DNA of 40,328 bases from Candidatus Roizmanbacteria bacterium RIFCSPHIGHO2_02_FULL_37_13b (lineage in GTDB: Bacteria; Patescibacteriota; Microgenomatia; UBA1406; HO2-37-13b): positions 9,961-50,288 of the forward strand of contig MFZK01000001.1 in NCBI GenBank assembly GCA_001789395.1, in the 5' to 3' direction. A model generated the notes under the pieces. It was not told the origin of the DNA. It worked only from the letters and a program-made list of their open reading frames with translations, and ran no database searches. Numbering within the stretch: position 1 is the first letter of the stretch; each line of letters begins with the position of its first letter. The position numbers were made by a program, and so were the translations under genes. This document shows, in pieces, positions 22,588 through 31,310 of this stretch.

Positions 22588-25524
22588 ATGCAACTTACGC
22601 CTTCACAAAAAAAAGCAGTCGCTTATAATAAAGGACCTCTTCTTATCATTGCCGGAGCCGGAACGGGAAAAACAACAGTATTGGTTGAAAAAATAAAATA
22701 TATTCTTAAGAAAAAATTGGCCAAACCTGAAGAGATACTTGCATTGACTTTTACTGAAAAGGCAGCAACTCAAATGGAAGAGAGAGTAGACAAAGCTCTT
22801 CCTTACGGCTATTTTCAAATGAATATTTCAACTTTTCATTCTTTTTGCGATAAAATATTGCGTAGCGATAGCATACACATTGGACTTTCATCGGGGTATA
22901 AACTATATTCCCAGGCTGAATCAATAATCTTTTTGAAACAAAATCTATTTCATTTTAATTTAGACTATTTTCGTCCGCTTAGCAATCCAAATAAATTTTT
23001 GGAGGGCATCCTGCAGCATTTTTCAAGATTAAAGGACGAGAATGTAGCGCCCTATCAATACATTGATTGGGCTAAATCCATATGTCAAAACTCAAAAGTT
23101 CAAAATCGGGAAACAAAAATTGAATGTAAAAAATATCTTGAACTGGCTAACGCTTATAAGCAATATCAGAATTTGAAAGTAAAAAAAGGGATTTTTGATT
23201 TTTCTGATCTGATTTTTTTTACGATTAAATTATTTACGGATCGTCCTAATATTTTGAAAAAATACCAACAGCAATTTAAATATATTCTCATTGATGAGTT
23301 CCAGGATACTAATATCGCTCAATATGAACTTATTAAACTACTAGCTCCGATAAAAAATAAACCCAATCTTACTGTCATTGGAGACGATAACCAAAGTATT
23401 TATAAATTCAGGGGTGCATCAATATCGAACATTCTACAATTTATGGATGATTATACCACTTCAAAAAGCATCATTCTTACTGAAAGTTTCAGATCAAATC
23501 AGCAAATTTTGGACACTGCTTACCGCCTGATAAAACATAATGACCCGGACACTTTAGAAGCAAAACTTAAAATTCCAAAAGAATTAAAAAGTAGAACAGG
23601 TAGGGGAAGCGAAAAAAGTGTCAGGTTTCATTTAAGCGACAGAGTAGAAGAAGAAGCTGAATATATCACAACACAAATTCAGAAATTGAAAGATAACTAT
23701 AACTTCAACGACGTTGCCATTTTAGTAAGAGCAAATAATCACGCCGATCCTTTTGTAAGAGCACTTTCACGCAAAGGAATTCCCTACCAATTTTTAGGCC
23801 CGGGAATGCTTTTTAAACAGCCTGAAGTAAAAGATCTCATGGCTTTTTTTAATGTTTTGGTAGATATTAATGATTCAACTGCTTTTTATAGGGTTTTGAC
23901 AATGGATGTTTTTGATCTTGATAATCGCGATATAGCAAGCCTAATTTCATTTTGTAGAAATACTGGTAGATCGCTCTTTGAAACAATGGAAATTTATCTT
24001 TCATTTTTCTTTACAGATCTCAAAAATGATGAGTTTTTACCATATAAAGAAAATCTGTTCTTGACGAAAAAAGAATCTCAACAAATACTTTATAAAATTT
24101 ATCAGGTTATTAATCGAGCCTTGTCACTTCTAAAAAAAGAAACCGCTGGGCAGATACTTTATTTCTTTTTGGAAGAATCAGGATACTTGCAAAAATTAAT
24201 GAATCATACTTCAGAAAAAGATGAAAGAATTGCCTTAAACATATCAAAATTTTTTGATCGATTGAAAACATTTGAAATTGAACATGAAGACGCTTCGGTT
24301 TTTACTACGACAGATTATCTAACTATGTGCATGGAACTCGGAGACTCACCAACTTCTCAACAAGTCGATATGACAGAGTATGATGGAGTAAATATTCTGA
24401 CGGTCCATGCCGGCAAGGGTTTGGAATTCCCGATTGTATTCTTGGTAAATCTTACTCAAGAGCGATTTCCAACTCGACAGAGAAAAGAACAGGTTCCCAT
24501 TCCAGATGCGTTAATTAAAGAAATTCTGCCTCTTGGTGATTATCATATGGAGGAGGAACGTCGACTTTTTTATGTTGGATTAACTCGTGCAAAAGATTAT
24601 TGCTTCATGACGTCATCAAACTTCTACGGGGAGGGAAAACGAGAGCGAAAAATATCACCATTTATCTTTGAATCTATAGGGAAGGATAATGTTCAAAAAA
24701 TTGTCGGAAAAGTCGATAATATGAAAAAACAATTATCTTTTTTTGATTTTAAAAAGATAGAAGAAAAAGAACCTAAAAAAATAATAATCCAATCTGATAC
24801 TTTTTCTTATTCACAACTTGAGACATATAAAATATGCCCCCTGAGATATAAATATCAGTATATAATCAAAATTCCTATTCCACCAAATCCGGCCGGTTCA
24901 TTTGGAGAAACAGTCCATATAACTCTTCAGAAATTTTACGAACTGTATTCGAGTGGAAAACATATTGATTTCAATAAAATGATGACTATTTATCATGATG
25001 CCTGGATTCCACAAGGTTTTACTTCGAGACGTTATGAAGAAAAAATGAAATTACAGGGCGAAAAAATGTTAAAGATTTTCTATAAAGAACATCATAATAA
25101 AGAAATAAAAATTATGGATTTAGAACGTCGTTTTAAAATTAAACTGGAGCAAAAAATCTATTTAGTGGGAAAAATTGATAGGGTTGATAAAAAAAATAGA
25201 CAATATTTGGAAATTATTGATTATAAGACCGGGAAAGTACCGACCGAACCAAAGTTAAAAAAAGACTTACAAATGGGGATATATGCTCTGGCAGCGAAAA
25301 ATCCCGGACTTTATGATAAAAAATTAACTGAAATTACTCTGAGCTTTTATTTTCTTCAAGAAAATAAAATAATCTCGCTTCATAAAACATCGAAGGAGTT
25401 GGATAAAGTTACGGAAGAAATAATAAAGATCGTCAACGAAATAAATATAAGTAAATTTCAACCAAAAGTAGGAATTTGGTGTAACTTCTGCCCTTTTAAA
25501 ATCAACTGCGAAGCGTGGCAGTAA
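22588..25524 (+). CDS. UvrD-family helicase fused to PD-(D/E)XK nuclease with Fe-S cysteines
   Basis: 978 residues. Superfamily 1 helicase: Walker A GAGTGKTT near residue 23, motif Ia ALTFTEKAA, motif II DEFQDTN, motif III GDDNQSIYKFRGA, motif V TVHAGKGLEFP and motif VI LFYVGLTRAK. The C-terminal ~260 residues are a RecB/AddB-like nuclease: YSQLETYKICPLRYKYQY, GKIDRVD, EIIDYKTGK (catalytic D and K) and a terminal CNFCPFKINC; with the earlier Cys these could hold a 4Fe-4S cluster as in AddB/Cas4. Likely a DNA end-resection enzyme replacing RecBCD/AddAB, whose other subunits are not seen. Own promoter; convergent with the FemAB-like gene. Confidence 0.88.
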   Translation: MQLTPSQKKAVAYNKGPLLIIAGAGTGKTTVLVEKIKYILKKKLAKPEEILALTFTEKAATQMEERVDKALPYGYFQMNISTFHSFCDKILRSDSIHIGLSSGYKLYSQAESIIFLKQNLFHFNLDYFRPLSNPNKFLEGILQHFSRLKDENVAPYQYIDWAKSICQNSKVQNRETKIECKKYLELANAYKQYQNLKVKKGIFDFSDLIFFTIKLFTDRPNILKKYQQQFKYILIDEFQDTNIAQYELIKLLAPIKNKPNLTVIGDDNQSIYKFRGASISNILQFMDDYTTSKSIILTESFRSNQQILDTAYRLIKHNDPDTLEAKLKIPKELKSRTGRGSEKSVRFHLSDRVEEEAEYITTQIQKLKDNYNFNDVAILVRANNHADPFVRALSRKGIPYQFLGPGMLFKQPEVKDLMAFFNVLVDINDSTAFYRVLTMDVFDLDNRDIASLISFCRNTGRSLFETMEIYLSFFFTDLKNDEFLPYKENLFLTKKESQQILYKIYQVINRALSLLKKETAGQILYFFLEESGYLQKLMNHTSEKDERIALNISKFFDRLKTFEIEHEDASVFTTTDYLTMCMELGDSPTSQQVDMTEYDGVNILTVHAGKGLEFPIVFLVNLTQERFPTRQRKEQVPIPDALIKEILPLGDYHMEEERRLFYVGLTRAKDYCFMTSSNFYGEGKRERKISPFIFESIGKDNVQKIVGKVDNMKKQLSFFDFKKIEEKEPKKIIIQSDTFSYSQLETYKICPLRYKYQYIIKIPIPPNPAGSFGETVHITLQKFYELYSSGKHIDFNKMMTIYHDAWIPQGFTSRRYEEKMKLQGEKMLKIFYKEHHNKEIKIMDLERRFKIKLEQKIYLVGKIDRVDKKNRQYLEIIDYKTGKVPTEPKLKKDLQMGIYALAAKNPGLYDKKLTEITLSFYFLQENKIISLHKTSKELDKVTEEIIKIVNEINISKFQPKVGIWCNFCPFKINCEAWQ

Positions 25525-25529
25525 TTCTG

Positions 25530-25565
25530 ACACCCGTCGGGTGTACTTTGCTTTGCACCCTACGG
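25530..25565. terminator. hairpin between convergent genes
   Basis: ACACCC-GTC-GGGTGT (25530-25544). A longer alternative stem pairs CCGTCGGGTG (25534-25543) with CACCCTACGG (25556-25565) with one mismatch. No T-tract follows on the plus strand before the next stop codon, so termination is plausible but unproven; it may be a repeat element. Confidence 0.4.
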
Positions 25566-25571
25566 ATATTA

Positions 25572-26705
25572 TCAAAGTATTTTTTTTCGTATTGCATTGA
25601 CAATATTATAGCCAGTGTATAACAACTGGTTAATTACCAAATCGAAACTTTCGACAAATTCAACAAACTCAGTCCCATAACCTTCTTTGAAGCGTGTAAA
25701 GCCTATCCAATCTTTGTTTAGATTGGTCCTGAGCTCCGTCGAAGGACCGACCGACGATAACTCTTTGTATTCGAGACCTAATGATCCCCACATATCAAAT
25801 TTCTTAGCGCCAGATCGTTTAGCAAACTTAATAGCTTCCCACATTAGCAAATTTGCTCCCATTAAATTCCGGTTTTCAAGAGCGGAACCACCATATGGAT
25901 AATAACAGACGTCGTTAAATGTAAATAGCTCGAATGACGATAGGGGAGTCATTTTCCCTTTTTCGGGATAAAACGCTACAAAGATATGCGCGATTTTATC
26001 TTTCAGTGTTTCAAATATGATTTGATGATACTTATATGTATGCCCCCTATACCCCTGTCTTCTGCAGGTATCAAAATATAATTTAGCAAATATTCCAAAA
26101 CCCTCATCATTAGTCATCTCTCTGATCTCTACTCCTTTTTTTTCAGCCAATCTTATGTTATAACGCGTTTTCTGATGCATGTTTTTCAAAAGCTCATCTT
26201 CGGATTTTGTAAGATCGATCAGTTGAGTCCAAGAGGGAAATAAAGGATGAGATGAAATTGTCACATTGTTCAATTGTTTGATTGTTAAATCGCTTTCCGT
26301 TTTACGTTGGAATTTTGAGTCTTGAGCTTTGACATTTGAGCTTATCACATATGGTTCTATTTTTATAAAGATACAATTCCTCTTTTTAGCTTCGTTTTTT
26401 AGAAAATCTAAGACTTGTCTTGAGGGTATCACTGACCGTGGTAGATATCCAATTGTGAATCTCGTATACGGGATCTTATGGAAAGTTAATTGAAAAACAT
26501 TTTTCAGCGCAAATTCTTTATCTCGCTCAGAGGATGATCCGCCTCTAGCGGAAAATTCACCAAGTCGTAGAACTTCAATCCCCATTTTTTTTCTCGCCTC
26601 ACCCCATTCCCAGGATTGAAGAGGATTGATAGCCAAATTATTAAATCGCTCTGCATCAGTTTTTTCAGAAATAATCTTGATTTCCATAAGTTGGTTCTGA
26701 ATCAT
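25572..26705 (-). CDS. FemAB-type aminoacyltransferase (peptidoglycan bridge or related)
   Basis: 377 residues from ATG 26705, or 371 from the in-frame ATG at 26687 (MEIKII), which matches the family start better. Two GNAT-like lobes: NPLQSWEWGEARKK at the N-terminus, then LIDLTKSEDELLKNMHQKTRYNIRLAEKKGV (the classic FemAB substrate-pocket motif), YPYGGSALENRN, and FDMWGSLG. FemX/A/B enzymes add amino acids from aminoacyl-tRNA to lipid II stem peptides. Three stretches without family character (residues about 52-65, 122-150 and 319-328) correspond to dispersed DNA repeats inserted in frame. It overlaps the end of the upstream helicase gene by 23-41 nt, so the two are co-transcribed. Confidence 0.85.
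   Translation of the reverse strand: MIQNQLMEIKIISEKTDAERFNNLAINPLQSWEWGEARKKMGIEVLRLGEFSARGGSSSERDKEFALKNVFQLTFHKIPYTRFTIGYLPRSVIPSRQVLDFLKNEAKKRNCIFIKIEPYVISSNVKAQDSKFQRKTESDLTIKQLNNVTISSHPLFPSWTQLIDLTKSEDELLKNMHQKTRYNIRLAEKKGVEIREMTNDEGFGIFAKLYFDTCRRQGYRGHTYKYHQIIFETLKDKIAHIFVAFYPEKGKMTPLSSFELFTFNDVCYYPYGGSALENRNLMGANLLMWEAIKFAKRSGAKKFDMWGSLGLEYKELSSVGPSTELRTNLNKDWIGFTRFKEGYGTEFVEFVESFDLVINQLLYTGYNIVNAIRKKIL
25725..25748. repeat. palindromic repeat inserted in frame in the FemAB-like gene (3)
   Basis: GGTCCT (25725-25730) and AGGACC (25743-25748) flank gagctccgtcga. Same core as the repeat at 586-615. It encodes VGPSTELRT. Confidence 0.6.
26258..26343. repeat. low-complexity repeat inserted in frame in the FemAB-like gene (2)
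   Basis: Contains gaattttgag, gctttgacatttgag and attgttcaattgtttgattg strings typical of dispersed AT-rich repeats. Related to 66-85 and 105-120. It encodes about 28 polar residues absent from typical family members. Confidence 0.5.
26538..26552. repeat. palindromic repeat TCCGC-CTCTA-GCGGA inserted in frame in the FemAB-like gene (1)
   Basis: Five-base arms. It encodes part of SARGGSSS at residues 52-59, a family-atypical stretch. Confidence 0.5.
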
Positions 26706-28449
26706 TAATCAGGAAACGCGAAATTTGGCTAGTTCCTCTTCTGCCAAAAAAAAATCGGCGTTTAGTATGAGTAATATATAATTTTTTCATTGCTCTAGTA
26801 ATTCCGACATAAAATAAGCGACGTTCTTCTTCAAGACTGGAAAGATCATCCATAGATCTTGAATGTGGCAGTATACCATCTTCGACCCCCACGATAAACA
26901 CATAAGGGAACTCGAGACCTTTTGCTTGATGAAGCGTCATCATATATACCCCTTTTTTTTCTTTGTTAATTTTTTCGCTTTCAGAATATTCAGATTCAAC
27001 TAAAGCAATTTGTTCTAGAAACTCAGTCAAATTAGGAAAATTGATCGCAACTGATCGCAACTCCTTAATATTTTCCAATCTTGCAATATCGTCTTCGCCG
27101 TCAGTTTTATATAAATCTAAATAATTAGTCTTTTGTAGAATTTTCTCGATTATTACAGAAGTAGAATCTTTGATTATTTCTGTCTTAAGATCTTCATATA
27201 ATGACTTAAATTTAGCTAGTCTTCCTTTTCCAATTTTTACTGCTCTTGAATACGATATATCATCATTTGGATTAACAATTAGTCTCAAATATGAAATAAT
27301 ATCTTTAATTTCTTTTCTTTCATAGAAACGAGTGCCACCTATTAAGACATATGGTATACCCATATGTAAAAATGCCTCTTCAATGACTCTTGATTGAGCA
27401 TTGATGCGATATAGGACTGCTACTGAACTGTAATCGCCATTCCCCATGACCGATCTCTCAGCTTCATCAGCTATATAAAGAGCTTCATATTGTTCATTTT
27501 CAAGTTCTTTAATCTCAATATTTTCTCCTTTTTTATTGGTCGTGTACAGCTTTAAAATTGGATGACTTTGGTTTTTCGAAATTACATTATAAGCAAAATC
27601 CAAAATATTTTGTGTTGATCGATAATTTTTCTCCAAAGAGAACGATTTTGTATTTGGAAAATCTTCTTTAAATTTCTCTAAATTTCTCAGTTCAGCTCCT
27701 CTCCATGAATATATGCTTTGAGAAAAATCTCCAACAACAGTGATATTTCTATATTTTTCACCTAAATATTTCATTAATATATACTGTGCATGATTGGTAT
27801 CCTGAAATTCATCAACCAAAAAATAATGATATTTATTTTGATATTTATCTAGAATAACTTCATTTTTTAAAAAAAGCATGACTGTCAGATAAATTAAATC
27901 GTCAAAATCTACTGCATTGTTTTTTTTTAGTTTTTTTTGATAATTTTTATATACCTCAACGACTTCATTTTTTGAGTAAATAGAGGCCAATTTTGAGTAT
28001 TGTTCCGGTGACATAAGCTGGTTTTTAGCTGCCGAAATCTGATTTAAATAGTAGTTAATACTATGTCTTTGAAGATTACTATCCTCCATTATTAGCTTTT
28101 TTAATAGCTGTTTTTGATCGTCTTCATCATATATAACAAAATTTTCTTGCAATCCGATATGATCACCATCAATCCGCAAGACTTTCACACAAAAACTGTG
28201 AAAGGTTCCAATAAAACCCAAAGAATGAGAAACGCGCTTTTTCATTTCGCTAGCGGCTTTATTAGTAAAGGTAACCATCATTATTTTTTTTGGATCGACA
28301 GCACAGTTTTTTATTAGATTGAGGACTTTATGAGTTAAAACCCGAGTCTTACCAGAACCTGCGCCAGCTAAAATAATCGATGGTCCCTCTGTATGTTTGA
28401 CAGCTTCAAGTTGTTGATCGTTTAAACCACTTAAAAAATCGCCCTTCAT
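26665..28449 (-). CDS. UvrD/PcrA/Rep-type DNA helicase
   Basis: 594 residues, shorter than UvrD/PcrA (about 720). All SF1A motifs are present: Walker A GAGSGKT near residue 30, MVTFTNKAASEMKKR, GTFHSFC, DEFQDTNHAQY, VVGDFSQSIYSWRGA, YRS, TLHQAKGLEFPYVFIVG and EERRLFYVGITRA. A 3'-5' helicase acting in repair or fork restart. It ends soon after motif VI (FLIND), so the C-terminal tail that binds RNA polymerase or UvrB partners is missing. It leads an operon with the FemAB-like gene, and an extended -10 (TGATAAGAT) ends 8 nt before its ATG. Confidence 0.93.
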   Translation of the reverse strand: MKGDFLSGLNDQQLEAVKHTEGPSIILAGAGSGKTRVLTHKVLNLIKNCAVDPKKIMMVTFTNKAASEMKKRVSHSLGFIGTFHSFCVKVLRIDGDHIGLQENFVIYDEDDQKQLLKKLIMEDSNLQRHSINYYLNQISAAKNQLMSPEQYSKLASIYSKNEVVEVYKNYQKKLKKNNAVDFDDLIYLTVMLFLKNEVILDKYQNKYHYFLVDEFQDTNHAQYILMKYLGEKYRNITVVGDFSQSIYSWRGAELRNLEKFKEDFPNTKSFSLEKNYRSTQNILDFAYNVISKNQSHPILKLYTTNKKGENIEIKELENEQYEALYIADEAERSVMGNGDYSSVAVLYRINAQSRVIEEAFLHMGIPYVLIGGTRFYERKEIKDIISYLRLIVNPNDDISYSRAVKIGKGRLAKFKSLYEDLKTEIIKDSTSVIIEKILQKTNYLDLYKTDGEDDIARLENIKELRSVAINFPNLTEFLEQIALVESEYSESEKINKEKKGVYMMTLHQAKGLEFPYVFIVGVEDGILPHSRSMDDLSSLEEERRLFYVGITRAMKKLYITHTKRRFFFGRRGTSQISRFLINDSEPTYGNQDYF

Positions 28450-28457
28450 AAGTTATA

Positions 28458-28466
28458 ATCTTATCA
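28458..28466 (-). promoter_or_regulatory. extended -10 of the Rep-like helicase gene
   Basis: TGATAAGAT on the minus strand, 8 nt before the ATG at 28449; no good -35. Confidence 0.4.
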
Positions 28467-28484
28467 AATTGTAAGTTCTTAAAT

Positions 28485-28490
28485 TATAAA
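28485..28490 (+). promoter_or_regulatory. candidate -10 of tpiA
   Basis: TATAAA, 15 nt before the ATG. A weak -35 candidate TTATCA lies at 28461-28466 with an 18-nt spacer. Confidence 0.3.
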
Positions 28491-28505
28491 TCAACCTAGT
28501 TAACT

Positions 28506-29162
28506 ATGAAGTACGTAATTGGCAATTGGAAAGCTAATAAAAACATTTCTGAAACAAATCTCTGGTTAAATACTTTTCTAAATTTTGATTTCTCCCATAT
28601 TCAAAATCGCTCGACATTGATAATATGCCCACCCTTTCCACTTATTCCTTTAGTTAAAGAAAAACTTACTGGCATTTCTTTTATCAAAATTGGCTGTCAA
28701 AACGTCTCTTTTTATAATCAAGGTGCTTATACGGGTGAGGTACCCGCTCATACGCTTGTGGGACTCGTTGACTATGCAATCGTTGGACATAGCGAGAGAC
28801 GTCAACATTTTAATGAAAATGATGACTATTTAATATCTAAGGCAAAACATCTTCAAAGTCTTAATATTGAACCGATTTATTGCGTCAGAGGAGTTGATGA
28901 TTCTATTCCTGAATCGATTAAATTTGTAGCTTATGAGCCTGTATTTGCCATCGGCACCGGAGAATCAGATACTTTAGATAATATCATTAGCATTAAACAT
29001 AAGTTAAAATTGCCTGATAAATGCCTATATATTTATGGTGGCTCAGTCACTGATCAAAATGCCTTTCACTTTTTGGAGCAACACGAAATTGATGGAGTTT
29101 TACCCGGGGGAGCATCACTCGATCCAAAAAAACTTTACGAAATATTAAATGATTGTCCTTAA
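28506..29162 (+). CDS. tpiA: triosephosphate isomerase, short form
   Basis: 218 residues; bacterial enzymes are usually about 250. Catalytic residues are present: N7 and K9 (GNWKANK), H95 (VGHSERR) and E144 (YEPVFAIGTG), plus the phosphate-binding YGGSV and LPGGASLDP. It interconverts dihydroxyacetone phosphate and glyceraldehyde 3-phosphate. The missing ~30 residues lie mainly between His95 and Glu144, a region also short in archaeal enzymes. The LCP gene follows with no gap (stop TAA then ATG), so the two form an operon. Confidence 0.93.
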   Translation: MKYVIGNWKANKNISETNLWLNTFLNFDFSHIQNRSTLIICPPFPLIPLVKEKLTGISFIKIGCQNVSFYNQGAYTGEVPAHTLVGLVDYAIVGHSERRQHFNENDDYLISKAKHLQSLNIEPIYCVRGVDDSIPESIKFVAYEPVFAIGTGESDTLDNIISIKHKLKLPDKCLYIYGGSVTDQNAFHFLEQHEIDGVLPGGASLDPKKLYEILNDCP

Positions 29163-30173
29163 ATGAAAAAAAAATTCCTTATTTCTTTTATTGTCATTTT
29201 ATTGGTCCTTGTTTTTCTTGTTAAACCATATTACGACTTAGTTGCCGAAATTACCGGAGTTTCTCCACTCAAAATACTACTTTTACCCGGGAATTTTACA
29301 AAATTTAACGACAAGGTCAATATAATTTTATTAGGTAAAGCAGGACTGAAACACGATGGACCTAATTTAACGGATTCTATCGCTGTTGCTTCATTAGACT
29401 TAAACACAAAAAAGATCACTCTGATTTCTATCCCACGCGATATTTGGAGCGATACACTACAAGATAAAATTAATGCTGCCTATGCCTATGGGGAGGCAAA
29501 ATTGCCGGGCGGTGGTATAAAGCTGGCAAAATCAGAAATAAGCGCCGTCGTAGGGTTTCCGATAAGTTATGGCATCGTAGTCGATTTTAATAAATTTAAA
29601 AACATTGTTGATTTTTTAGGCGGTATTGATGTCAATGTTAACAAAGATTTTGTTGATAACAAATATCCGATCGATGGACGTGAAAATGATGAATGTAATA
29701 ATGATCCAGAATTAAAATGTCGTTATGAAACTATAATTTTCAAATCTGGTTTGCAACATTTTAATGGCAACACAGCGTTGAAATATCTCAGATCGAGAAA
29801 CTCAGAAGGCAGTGAAGGTACGGATTTTGCCCGCACTAATCGACAACAACAGGTGATAAACGCGATCGCTACCAAAATTTTAAATATTGTTAAGAAAATG
29901 AATTTAACTAAAATTAGAACTCTTTATTCCTTAATTGACAAAAGCGTTGAGAGAGATGTTAAAAACGCTGATATTGCTTATATTGGAAAATACTATTTAA
30001 GAAAGACCAAGATTAACGAAATTGCTTTAAGTGAAAATTTATTTATTGTTCCACGTAAACAGAATTATTATGGTAAATATGTATTAATTCCTAAAGATAG
30101 CAATTACACTCAGATTCATCAATTTATCGATTGCATGATAAACTTTGGCACAGATAAATGTAAAATCAAATGA
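29163..30173 (+). CDS. LytR-CpsA-Psr (LCP) family glycopolymer ligase
   Basis: 336 residues. One N-terminal membrane helix (about 4-22), then the extracytoplasmic LCP domain: VNIILLGKAG, DSIAVASLDLNTKKITLISIPRDIW, INAAYAYG, VDFLGGIDVNV, and ALKYLRSRN with the Arg cluster DFARTNRQQQVI that binds the lipid pyrophosphate. LCP enzymes attach glycopolymers from undecaprenyl carriers to peptidoglycan or proteins. Directly abuts tpiA; its stop is 7 bp from the end of the convergent surface-protein operon, and no terminator is visible. Confidence 0.92.
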   Translation: MKKKFLISFIVILLVLVFLVKPYYDLVAEITGVSPLKILLLPGNFTKFNDKVNIILLGKAGLKHDGPNLTDSIAVASLDLNTKKITLISIPRDIWSDTLQDKINAAYAYGEAKLPGGGIKLAKSEISAVVGFPISYGIVVDFNKFKNIVDFLGGIDVNVNKDFVDNKYPIDGRENDECNNDPELKCRYETIIFKSGLQHFNGNTALKYLRSRNSEGSEGTDFARTNRQQQVINAIATKILNIVKKMNLTKIRTLYSLIDKSVERDVKNADIAYIGKYYLRKTKINEIALSENLFIVPRKQNYYGKYVLIPKDSNYTQIHQFIDCMINFGTDKCKIK

Positions 30174-30180
30174 TGTAGAG

Positions 30181-30702
30181 TTATAGAGCTAACGAGATAA
30201 AGATTAATCCGATAGAAGCTGCAACTAATAAAAAGGATGGTAGCATCAACCCTGACTTAGGCAGTGTTTCATTTGTAGGAATCGTAACCTTAATAGTCGG
30301 TGCGATGGTAGTTGTGATCTCCGATCCAGAATCAGAGGAATAATAATCATCGACCTGTTGATTTTCATTCAAAGCTACAAAAACTGGGCTTGAAGGACTT
30401 ATTATTGGAGTAATTATATCCTTTTTCTGAATCGTATCAGTAATACTTGGATTTATAGTTACGATAATATTATTTGTTTCTTTCACCGGTAATCGTACCA
30501 CTTTTTCGTAAGTTTTAGTCTCGGCTTTAATCTTTGTCGTCGTCTTATTTCCCTCTTTTTTTAAATTAAGTACAAGAATAATTGTCAACACTCCCAATGT
30601 TATAAGAACTATTAATAAAGTAATAGCAAAAATATTTTTACGAGATTTTTGATGCTTATTGACCAAGCCAACCATCTTCCTTAGAGTGAAGCTGTGCTTC
30701 AA
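30181..30702 (-). CDS. surface protein with LPKSG sorting-like tail
   Basis: 173 residues from ATG 30702; an in-frame ATG at 30675 (MVGLVNKHQKSRKN) is an alternative. A basic cytoplasmic start, a membrane helix (about 23-45), a Thr/Ser/Pro-rich extracellular stretch (with TTIAPTIKVTIPT), then LPKSG followed by a hydrophobic segment that ends without the usual basic tail. Sortases cut at LPxTG-like motifs; the LPxSG form and missing Arg/Lys tail are atypical. Last gene of the rpsT-pil operon; overlaps its upstream neighbour by 20-47 nt. Confidence 0.65.
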   Translation of the reverse strand: MKHSFTLRKMVGLVNKHQKSRKNIFAITLLIVLITLGVLTIILVLNLKKEGNKTTTKIKAETKTYEKVVRLPVKETNNIIVTINPSITDTIQKKDIITPIISPSSPVFVALNENQQVDDYYSSDSGSEITTTIAPTIKVTIPTNETLPKSGLMLPSFLLVAASIGLIFISLAL

Positions 30703-31309
30703 TTTTTAATACTGATTCAGTACTGGCAACTTTGTATTGACGATAAAATATGTTTTTTTGTTTATCAAACAATATAGTTTCATCATTCGATACCCATCCA
30801 TCATTATTAACCCGTATTCTTGCTTTATCAATATCTCCTCCCTGAACATTAGCTAGTGTTATATATATTAAATCTCCGGACTTTATACTGCCAATTTCTA
30901 CACCATCTAATTCTTTCCACTGCATGTTATAAAGTTTTATCCCTGATGACGAAATTATCTTTACAGTCGTTTTTTCTCCACTGGTAGTATTTGTTAACTC
31001 CAAATCAGATACTTTTAATATAAAACCCATAGCATAAATAATTCCAAAAGTTATGAGAATGATAAAAAGAATTATTATAAGTCTCTTGTTTGGTCTACTT
31101 AGAATAATATTTTCATGCTTAGATTGTAATCTTGCCACCTTTACAGAAGGAATTTTATTTGAGCCACGAAAATCAGGGATGATGGGTTTTGCTGATTGAT
31201 TTTTTTCATTCACCAACAAATATATTTCATAAATAATAGCAATAAAAGTTATTAAAAAAGCTATTATTGCAATCTTATTTACCGATTTAAATATTAATAA
31301 TAGGTCCAT
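30656..31309 (-). CDS. two-helix membrane protein of the pilus-like operon, unknown function
   Basis: 217 residues. Two hydrophobic helices (about 10-32 and 76-98) with a basic cytoplasmic loop between them, then an extracytoplasmic beta-rich domain of about 115 residues (LELTNTTSGEKTTVKI, IRVNNDGWVSND). No known motif. The start is set by the 1-nt gap to the gene upstream. Its position between two LPxSG-tailed proteins suggests part of a surface or pilus assembly. Confidence 0.6.
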   Translation of the reverse strand: MDLLLIFKSVNKIAIIAFLITFIAIIYEIYLLVNEKNQSAKPIIPDFRGSNKIPSVKVARLQSKHENIILSRPNKRLIIILFIILITFGIIYAMGFILKVSDLELTNTTSGEKTTVKIISSSGIKLYNMQWKELDGVEIGSIKSGDLIYITLANVQGGDIDKARIRVNNDGWVSNDETILFDKQKNIFYRQYKVASTESVLKIEAQLHSKEDGWLGQ

Positions 31310-31310
31310 A

